From contig CAYLHF010000068.1 of assembly GCA_964383365.1 (NCBI GenBank), forward strand, positions 1 through 8,597: 8,597 bases of DNA, in the 5' to 3' direction. The notes beneath the pieces were generated by a model. It was not told the DNA's origin. It worked only from the letters and a program-made list of their open reading frames with translations, and ran no database searches. The DNA comes from CAYLHF01 sp964383365. GTDB taxonomy: Bacteria > Bacteroidota > Rhodothermia > Rhodothermales > UBA10348. Positions 1 to 4,736 of the stretch are shown in pieces. The position numbers and the translations under genes were made by a program. Numbering within the stretch: the first letter of the stretch is position 1; every line of letters begins with the position of its first letter.

Positions 1-52
1 CTCTCACGCACTTCCATTTCGAGGAATTGTCTGTTCCGACGTTTCGGTCCGT

Positions 53-439
53 TTACGCTTCTGCCTTGGCATCCATACTCATTGGTCCGGCGCCGAAATG
101 GGCGATCATCAGAGAGGCACCGGACAGCGCCAGATCTTTCATGAACATTGCGGTGGACACTTGGTCCCCATCCATGAATCCACCACTCCATACCGAGATT
201 GCGGTGACAAACATGAATACGAACAGGATTTTTCCTGCAAGTTTTGCCCGATATCCCAGAAGAACCATCAGGCCTCCGGCTACGATGACGACGCCGGTCA
301 ACATAACGACGACCGTTTTCATCGGTAGGAAATCCGGGACGATGGCCGTCATCGATCCGGCATCGAACAGATGACCAAAACCAAACATGATGAAAATGGC
401 CGAGAATAAAACGCGGCCTACTACTGGTGCATATTGCAT
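53..439 (-). CDS. DoxX family integral membrane protein
   Basis: A 128-residue hydrophobic protein with the features of the DoxX family (small bacterial inner-membrane proteins with four helices). Near the N-terminus it has GRVLFSAIFIMFGFGHLF, the usual first helix. A central helix pair follows, with the G-G-L-M-V-L-L-G-Y-R-A-K turn. It ends with the family's MKDLALSGASLMIAHFGAGP-type last helix and a short polar tail (SMDAKAEA). The length matches the family norm of about 120-150 residues. The reading frame extends upstream to 547, but the ATG at 439 is chosen because GGAGGT lies just before it and the upstream 36 codons are not hydrophobic or DoxX-like. DoxX members have been linked to thiosulfate:quinone oxidoreductase subunits and, in other bacteria, to redox-stress membrane complexes, but most copies have no assigned substrate. 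It is transcribed away from the DUF3179 cluster and nothing else suggests a shared function. The family call is firm; the role is unknown. Confidence 0.9.
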   Translation of the reverse strand: MQYAPVVGRVLFSAIFIMFGFGHLFDAGSMTAIVPDFLPMKTVVVMLTGVVIVAGGLMVLLGYRAKLAGKILFVFMFVTAISVWSGGFMDGDQVSTAMFMKDLALSGASLMIAHFGAGPMSMDAKAEA

Positions 440-443
440 AGCT

Positions 444-449
444 ACCTCC
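444..449 (-). promoter_or_regulatory. Shine-Dalgarno site deciding the doxX start
   Basis: On the minus strand the sequence reads CGGAGGTAGCT followed by ATG. GGAGGT is a near-perfect ribosome binding site, with four bases between it and the start codon. It fixes the doxX start at 439 rather than the longer frame opening at 547. The other genes in the window have no comparable site. Confidence 0.8.
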
Positions 450-556
450 GATAGTGTAGAAAATCCGAACGTGACGGGTGAGCACTCCCAGTGTTCGGGA
501 TGCTTAGAAATAGTGAAGTGAGGTTGAATAATCAATTGTCGGCCCAAAATTTAATT

Positions 557-578
557 CGGTGCACGATTTCGTGCACCG
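557..578. promoter_or_regulatory. Perfect 22-bp palindrome, probable operator
   Basis: CGGTGCACGA, a TT spacer, then TCGTGCACCG: two 10-base arms that are exact reverse complements. It lies between divergent genes, 118 bases from the doxX start and 103 bases from the DUF3179 gene start. A terminator is unlikely because no gene is transcribed into it. A binding site for a dimeric regulator is the natural reading. Downstream on the plus strand, TAAAAT at 605-610 could be a -10 box with no good -35. That would put the palindrome centre about 50 bases upstream of transcription start, as for an activator. On the minus strand a weak TTGATT (530-535) / TATTTC (507-512) pair with 17-base spacing is possible. 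The palindrome is seen directly; the operator role is inferred, the regulator is not in the window, and which gene it controls is unknown. Confidence 0.6.
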
Positions 579-680
579 TGTAACATCGGGAGATGCTGAC
601 GATCTAAAATTCGCAGCCGAAAAATATTCATCCATCACATTTCGTGCTGGATTCGATTCAAGAGTTACACGACGGTTCTC

Positions 681-1820
681 ATGCTCACCCGATCTCACCA
701 TTTGAAACGGTTAGTTCTTTTCCTCATTATCGGCGTGTCCGGTTTGTCGGTTCCTGCATCTCTTCATGCCCAGGCCCCGAGAGGAACTGAAGGGAGGGGA
801 TGGCGAACCGACTGGAATGCGCATGCCGTACCTCTTTCGGAGATCGAAGTCAATCTGATGCGGGATCAGATTCCGGCCATTGACCGACCCAGGTTTGTGT
901 CTCTTGCCGAAGCCGGTAGCTGGGTAAGAGACAGAGAACCCGTTGTTTCTGTGGTGATCGGGCAGGACGCGCGCGCCTACCCTCTTCAAATCCTGACGCA
1001 GCACGAAATTGTAAACGACGTTCTGGGGGAGACTCCCGTCGCGGTTACATTTTGTCCGCTCTGTTACAGCGCTCTCGCGTTCGATAGACGAGTGGACGGG
1101 GAAGCATATCATTTTGGTGTCTCCGGAATGCTCAGACATTCAGATCTCGTCATGTTCGATCGGGAGACCCATTCGCTCTGGCAGCAGCTATCCGGAGAGG
1201 GAATTGTCGGAAAATTTTCAGGAAAGAGGCTAAACGCAATCGCGGCTCAGATTATTTCGTTCAAACAGTTTGAGGAGGCTCATCCATTCGGCACGGTACT
1301 GTCGACGGATACCGGGTTTAATCGTCAGTACGGTCGAAACCCATATCCCGGATATGATGACATCGATGACAGACCCTGGCTGTACAAGGGAAAAACAGAC
1401 GATCGGCTTCGACCGATGGAGAAGGTCGTCGCCGTTTCAATAGGCGAGACCGACAAAGCGTATCCCCACTCAATCACCAGAAAGCATCATGTGATCGAAG
1501 ACCAGATTGAAGGAGTTTCGATCGTCATCTTTCATACGAAAAACGGTGCAACCTCTGCGCTCGACAAAGCAAGCATCTCGGCTTCGAGAGTAATCGGATC
1601 TACAGGGGTATTCAACAGTGTTCTAGACGATGGGACTCTACTCCACTTCGAGTATAACGACGATCGGTTCTTTGATAGAGAGACGGGGAGCACGTGGGAC
1701 GTAACGGGCCGGGCCATCGATGGAACGTTGGAAGGAAGACAACTTGATCCAATTCCTCACGGAGATGTTTTCTCCTTTGCCTGGTTCGTCGTCAAACCGG
1801 ATACCAAGTTGTACAGGTAG
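681..1820 (+). CDS. DUF3179 domain-containing exported protein (CPLC type)
   Basis: A 379-residue protein. Residues 1-32 form a signal peptide: basic MLTRSHHLKR, a hydrophobic core, then LHAQA, with cleavage near 30-32 and no lipobox. The mature part matches the DUF3179 family, whose biochemical function is not established. Landmarks are RPRFV (69-73), the AYPLQIL segment (99-105), HEIVND (109-114), the signature FCPLCYSALAFDR (124-136), FGVSG (145-149) and DRETHSLWQQ (160-169). The second half repeats the pattern of the first: VVAVSIG (249-255), AYPHSI (260-265), DRETGSTW (332-339) and FAWFVVKPDTKLY near the end. The only cysteines in the protein are the two in CPLC, so a disulfide or metal site is plausible but inferred. 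The ATG at 681 directly precedes the basic signal n-region; no strong Shine-Dalgarno is seen. The next gene begins 39 bases after this stop and encodes a paralogue, so the two are probably co-transcribed. Confidence 0.9.
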   Translation: MLTRSHHLKRLVLFLIIGVSGLSVPASLHAQAPRGTEGRGWRTDWNAHAVPLSEIEVNLMRDQIPAIDRPRFVSLAEAGSWVRDREPVVSVVIGQDARAYPLQILTQHEIVNDVLGETPVAVTFCPLCYSALAFDRRVDGEAYHFGVSGMLRHSDLVMFDRETHSLWQQLSGEGIVGKFSGKRLNAIAAQIISFKQFEEAHPFGTVLSTDTGFNRQYGRNPYPGYDDIDDRPWLYKGKTDDRLRPMEKVVAVSIGETDKAYPHSITRKHHVIEDQIEGVSIVIFHTKNGATSALDKASISASRVIGSTGVFNSVLDDGTLLHFEYNDDRFFDRETGSTWDVTGRAIDGTLEGRQLDPIPHGDVFSFAWFVVKPDTKLYR

Positions 1821-1859
1821 TACAGTTACTCCAAACCAGAACCCAATAGTCAACACGAT

Positions 1860-2936
1860 ATGCTCAGTAAAACCAGACATGTTGTTCCGGGCATTTTCAT
1901 TTTTGCCAGCCTTCTCGCAGGGTGCGGGAGCAGTAATGGAACGAATGATTCTGTTGCTGGAAACGAATGCATCATTCCTACCGGAGACCTCGCGGACGGA
2001 GGTGTCGGGAAGGACGGGATTCCGGCACTTACGGATCCGACACTTGTTTCGGCTTCAGAAGCGACGTATCTCGTCGATTCGAGCAGGATCATCGGTTTGG
2101 AGGTGGACGGACAGGCGGTTGCTGTGCCGCATAACATTCTCTGGTCGCATGAAATCACAAATTTCAACTTCGCTTCTGGAAAATATGCCGTGACCTATTG
2201 CCCGCTGACCGGATCGAGCATGGCGTTTGACAGGGCGAGTGTTGGAGGAGCCGAATTCGGTGTGTCGGGTCTTCTCTTTCAGAACAATCTGACGATGTAC
2301 GATCGAAACTCGGGAGAGTCCCTGTGGCCTCAGATGTTCAGACGGGCGGGTTGCGGTCCGGCCGTGGGGACAGCGCTTGAGATGATGCCCGTAGTAGAAA
2401 TGAACTGGTCGGGATGGCAAGAGCTCCATCCGGATACGAAAGTGATCAGTAGCAATACGGGTTTCCGGAGAGACTATACCCAGTTCGGGTACCCGTATGG
2501 AGACTACGAGCGAGAGAATAATTCGCGGGTGCTGTTCTCCCAGTCAATAGACAGCCGTCGCCCACCGAAGGAACGTCTTCTGGGCATTCCAGGCACGGAC
2601 GGAGGAATTGCATTTCCGTTTAATGAGCTCAATAAAGAGCCCGTACGTGTGGTTCATGAGTCGGTCGACGGAAGTAATGTGGTCGTTTTCTGGAACCGGG
2701 ACCAGCGCGGGGCGATGGCGTTTCGCAGAAGAAACGGAGGCCAGGAACTCTCGTTCGCCGTTCGAAATGGAGTGATCATGGACGACGAAACGTCGAGTGT
2801 GTGGCAAACGGACGGGACGGCCGTGTTGGGACCGCTCTCCGGACAACGCCTGGAACCGGTAGCAGAGGCTTTCGTGGCATTCTGGTTTGCCTGGGCAGCA
2901 TTTGAACCGGATACCCGCGTCTGGACAGAAAGCTGA
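1860..2936 (+). CDS. DUF3179 domain-containing lipoprotein (CPLT type)
   Basis: A 358-residue diverged paralogue of the preceding gene. The N-terminus MLSKTRHVVPGIFIFASLLAGC is a lipoprotein signal with lipobox LAGC, so Cys22 should be lipidated, and a Gly/Ser/Asn-rich linker follows. DUF3179 landmarks are the HNILWSHEITN segment (91-101), TYCPLTGSSMAFDR (112-125), EFGVSG (132-137), MYDRNSGESLWPQM (146-159), HPDTKVIS (190-197) and FRRDYTQFGYPYGDY (202-216). The second half again echoes the first (MDDETSSVWQ, GPLSGQRLEPV, FEPDTRVW). CPLC has become CPLT here, while Cys37 and Cys165 are extra, so the first protein's CxxC pair is not conserved. No aspartate follows lipid-Cys22, and the final membrane (inner or outer leaflet, periplasm or surface) cannot be read. 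The gene lies 39 bases after its paralogue, and its TGA overlaps the next ATG (TGATG), suggesting translational coupling to the barrel gene. The family call is strong; the function is unknown. Confidence 0.88.
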   Translation: MLSKTRHVVPGIFIFASLLAGCGSSNGTNDSVAGNECIIPTGDLADGGVGKDGIPALTDPTLVSASEATYLVDSSRIIGLEVDGQAVAVPHNILWSHEITNFNFASGKYAVTYCPLTGSSMAFDRASVGGAEFGVSGLLFQNNLTMYDRNSGESLWPQMFRRAGCGPAVGTALEMMPVVEMNWSGWQELHPDTKVISSNTGFRRDYTQFGYPYGDYERENNSRVLFSQSIDSRRPPKERLLGIPGTDGGIAFPFNELNKEPVRVVHESVDGSNVVVFWNRDQRGAMAFRRRNGGQELSFAVRNGVIMDDETSSVWQTDGTAVLGPLSGQRLEPVAEAFVAFWFAWAAFEPDTRVWTES

Positions 2937-3781
2937 TGAGACGATTATTTGTCGTTTTCGTCCTGTTCGTTTTATTCGCCTTCTCGGATGCATCCGGTCA
3001 GTGGATCGAACAACCGGGAAAAGGTTGGGTGCAGGTGTCTGTCTTCCACCACGATACAACCCGAAGGTTCGACGAACGAAGCAACGAGGTGTCGCTCTTC
3101 AACGAGGGTGGGGAATCTATCACCACATCGACTATTGTCACAGGTGTCATCGGACTGGTGCAGGGAGTTGACATTTGGGCGCAGGTACCATTCCACCGGT
3201 TGGAATTCAACGACGTTGCCGAGAAACGGAAGACGACCGGAATCGGAGATCCAAAGTTCCACATCCGAATTGGCCCGGAACTGTTCCTGGGAAGACCGCT
3301 CACGATTCCCATCGCCGTTCGATTCGGGACCAAGTTTTCGGCCGGATCTTTTCCTGTAGACTCAGAAATCATTCCCCTTACGGAAGGACAGAGAGACTGG
3401 GAAGCCATCCTCGAGATCGGTCGATCGTTCTGGCCGAAAAGTACGTACGCCATGCTATGGTTGGGGTATAGGTGGCGCGAACGAAATGACAGGATCCTTA
3501 AAGATCCGGGGAACGAATTCTTTTTTCTTGCGAACCTGGGCGGGAGCAGCAACGAATGGAATTGGAAGCTGGGACTCGAAGGTCTCTTCGGGCGGTCATC
3601 TCGTTTTTTCGATATCGCTGTCTCTTCCTCGAAACGACAGATTCTGCAGCTCATGCCGAGTGTTGGGCGAAATCTGGGTCCCGGTGGACTGGAAATTGGT
3701 ACCCGAATCCCTGTGTCCGGTAAAAATCTACCTGCAGGTCCGGCTATTTTTGCCGGGTACTTTTTCCGCTTTGGTCTTTAG
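2936..3781 (+). CDS. Outer-membrane beta-barrel protein, transporter-like (MetA-pathway phenol degradation type)
   Basis: A 281-residue exported protein. MRRLFVVFVLFVLFAFSDASG is a Sec signal peptide, probably cut after Gly21 so that the mature protein begins QWIEQPGKG. The rest alternates polar and aromatic/hydrophobic residues as in beta strands and ends in FAGYFFRFGL, an aromatic-rich last strand typical of Bam-inserted barrels. The layout resembles the family annotated 'transporter / putative MetA-pathway of phenol degradation': GWVQVSVFH first strand, a TGIGDPKFHIRIG segment (about 100-112), a PLTIPIAVRFGTKFSAG strand and loop, an EGQRDWEAILEIGRSF segment and LWLGYRWRERND (about 174-185). 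Mature size of about 260 residues fits a 10-12-strand barrel. The family name is historical and does not show a role in phenol metabolism. The ATG overlaps the stop of the DUF3179 lipoprotein gene by one base, so the barrel and the DUF3179 proteins are probably made together. Substrate unknown. Confidence 0.8.
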   Translation: MRRLFVVFVLFVLFAFSDASGQWIEQPGKGWVQVSVFHHDTTRRFDERSNEVSLFNEGGESITTSTIVTGVIGLVQGVDIWAQVPFHRLEFNDVAEKRKTTGIGDPKFHIRIGPELFLGRPLTIPIAVRFGTKFSAGSFPVDSEIIPLTEGQRDWEAILEIGRSFWPKSTYAMLWLGYRWRERNDRILKDPGNEFFFLANLGGSSNEWNWKLGLEGLFGRSSRFFDIAVSSSKRQILQLMPSVGRNLGPGGLEIGTRIPVSGKNLPAGPAIFAGYFFRFGL

Positions 3782-3934
3782 TGCAATCGCCATGGGATTC
3801 GTACCAGACCCATCCGGAGCGCTGAGCACTCCCGGACAGAAAGCCACGATCGGTACGACCATCCGTAGAGCAACCCTCGTATGGTCGCGGGATTGGAAAT
3901 TAGTAAGGTCGTAGTTACGGTCTCTGCGTTTTAA

Positions 3935-3957
3935 GGACGTTCCGACGTCCGCTTTTT
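3935..3957 (+). terminator. Small intrinsic terminator after the DUF3179/barrel cluster
   Basis: GGACGT, loop TCCG, ACGTCC, then GC and TTTTT. The 6-bp stem is perfect and the tetraloop tight, followed by a five-T run, which is the arrangement of a plus-strand Rho-independent terminator. It lies about 150 bases beyond the barrel stop, leaving a fairly long 3' untranslated region. The opposite strand lacks a comparable T run. The stem is short, so termination may be partial. Confidence 0.55.
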
Positions 3958-3961
3958 GTAG

Positions 3962-3990
3962 TTGACTCTGCACCGCTTCCTCCATTAAAT
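3962..3990 (+). promoter_or_regulatory. Candidate sigma-70-like promoter for the downstream lipoprotein
   Basis: TTGACT (3962-3967), 17 bases, then TTAAAT (3985-3990). The -35 matches five of six consensus bases and the -10 four of six, with ideal spacing. It starts just after the terminator T run, which is where a new transcription unit would begin. It would leave a leader of about 200 bases before the ATG at 4199. FCB-group bacteria often use a different primary promoter consensus, which lowers confidence. Confidence 0.3.
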
Positions 3991-4198
3991 TCATACGTCG
4001 ATCTCCGAAAACCCAGGACCCGGTCGTATTTCACAATTATCCTCGCTTGATGGAGGACGTTGGTTGGATTGAACTGATCGCTTCCCGACGTAGACAGTGC
4101 AGAAGGAAAGGGACGGGGATTGATATCCCAGCATCCAGCGGCCACGGTGCGCTCGCCAATTAGGCGTTGCTACGTGTTTCGCAATCATCGTAGAAGAC

Positions 4199-4669
4199 AT
4201 GACCAGTCAGTACCCCCACCGTCTCGACCACCAGGTCGTTACGTCGGAACTCCATCTTTTCCTGAGAACCATCAGATCCGTTCTCATCATTTCCGGAATG
4301 GTCCTATTCGCGGCGTGTCAGGGCCAGTCCGCCCAGGAGCCACGTGCCGAAAAGGAACCGGCGATCGCACCGGGAACGGTTCATCTTGAAGCTGCCGTCA
4401 AATCTTGTGAGAAGGTTGAAGTTGGAGATGTTCACTGCATCATTTCTGTCCTTCACGTGGTGGAATATGGATCGGGTGCGGGAAATTTGCCCGCGTCGAC
4501 AGAGCTGAGAACGGCTTTCGGAGGTAGAATTTTTGAGAATCTGGGCGTGAACAGAGACACACTCCTTACAGAGGGGCGTCAACTCGATCTCACGCTATTG
4601 CGACAATTTACGAAGGAAGGTGCGCCCGCCAGACCACCGTGGCGAGCGGTTCAAATCCACACCCAGTAG
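4199..4669 (+). CDS. Hypothetical small lipoprotein
   Basis: A 156-residue protein I do not recognise. A hydrophobic stretch, SVLIISGMVLFAAC, ends in a lipobox (FAAC), so Cys40 should be the lipidated residue. The mature part is about 117 residues and begins with a Gln/Ala/Glu-rich linker. The n-region before the hydrophobic core is unusually long (about 26 residues), but no ATG, GTG or TTG lies in frame between 4199 and the core, so this start stands unless a rarer codon is used. The mature portion looks like a compact beta domain: VHLEAAVKSCEKVEVGDVHC, then ISVLHVVEYGSGAGNLP and a WRAVQIHTQ end. Cys71 and Cys82 could form a disulfide. An OB-like fold is conceivable but is only an impression. 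No clear ribosome site precedes it. It sits 67 bases before the large T9SS cargo gene and may be co-transcribed with it. Confidence 0.65.
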   Translation: MTSQYPHRLDHQVVTSELHLFLRTIRSVLIISGMVLFAACQGQSAQEPRAEKEPAIAPGTVHLEAAVKSCEKVEVGDVHCIISVLHVVEYGSGAGNLPASTELRTAFGGRIFENLGVNRDTLLTEGRQLDLTLLRQFTKEGAPARPPWRAVQIHTQ

Positions 4670-4736
4670 CACCGAGTAGGCGTGGTGCCCGAATTCCACC
4701 ACCGGTGTACATCTTTAACCATCAGAACGACGTCAC

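Larger units (their letters stand above)
3782..4198. other. 417-bp intergenic region without a convincing gene
   Basis: Between the barrel gene and the small lipoprotein gene. Open frames here on both strands are short, lack ribosome sites and do not look like proteins. From left to right it holds a 7-bp inverted repeat (CGACCAT at 3856-3862 with ATGGTCG at 3881-3887), an intrinsic-terminator-like hairpin with T run (3935-3957), and a sigma-70-like promoter candidate (3962-3990). About 200 bases then precede the next start, with only short stems such as CGCC/GGCG near 4153-4166. It reads as the boundary between two transcription units. A small RNA in 3782-3957 or a structured leader in 3991-4198 is possible but not supported by a recognised family. 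Confidence 0.5.

Noticed and set aside
2544..3059. Minus-strand open frame of 171 codons across the end of the DUF3179 lipoprotein gene
   Set aside because: It runs antisense across the DUF3179/barrel junction, its composition is Arg/His/Pro-rich and unlike a folded protein, and it is a shadow of two well-supported genes.
2998..3654. Long minus-strand open frame (218 codons) opposite the barrel gene
   Set aside because: It is antisense to a gene with a clear signal peptide and barrel pattern. Its own translation is rich in Ser/Arg/Pro with no domain pattern, and it has no ribosome site.
3792..3914. Possible 40-codon plus-strand peptide beginning MGFVPDPSG after the barrel gene
   Set aside because: It is the tail of a shadow frame of the barrel gene, with no Shine-Dalgarno and no signal or motif. 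It is too weak to list as a gene.
3915..4145. Minus-strand frame of 76 codons in the intergenic region
   Set aside because: It overlaps the terminator hairpin and promoter candidate, has no ribosome site, and its translation matches nothing I know.
4682..4702. GTGGTG / CACCAC inverted repeat before the large T9SS gene
   Set aside because: It has only six base pairs with a nine-base loop and no T run. Such repeats are expected by chance at this length.
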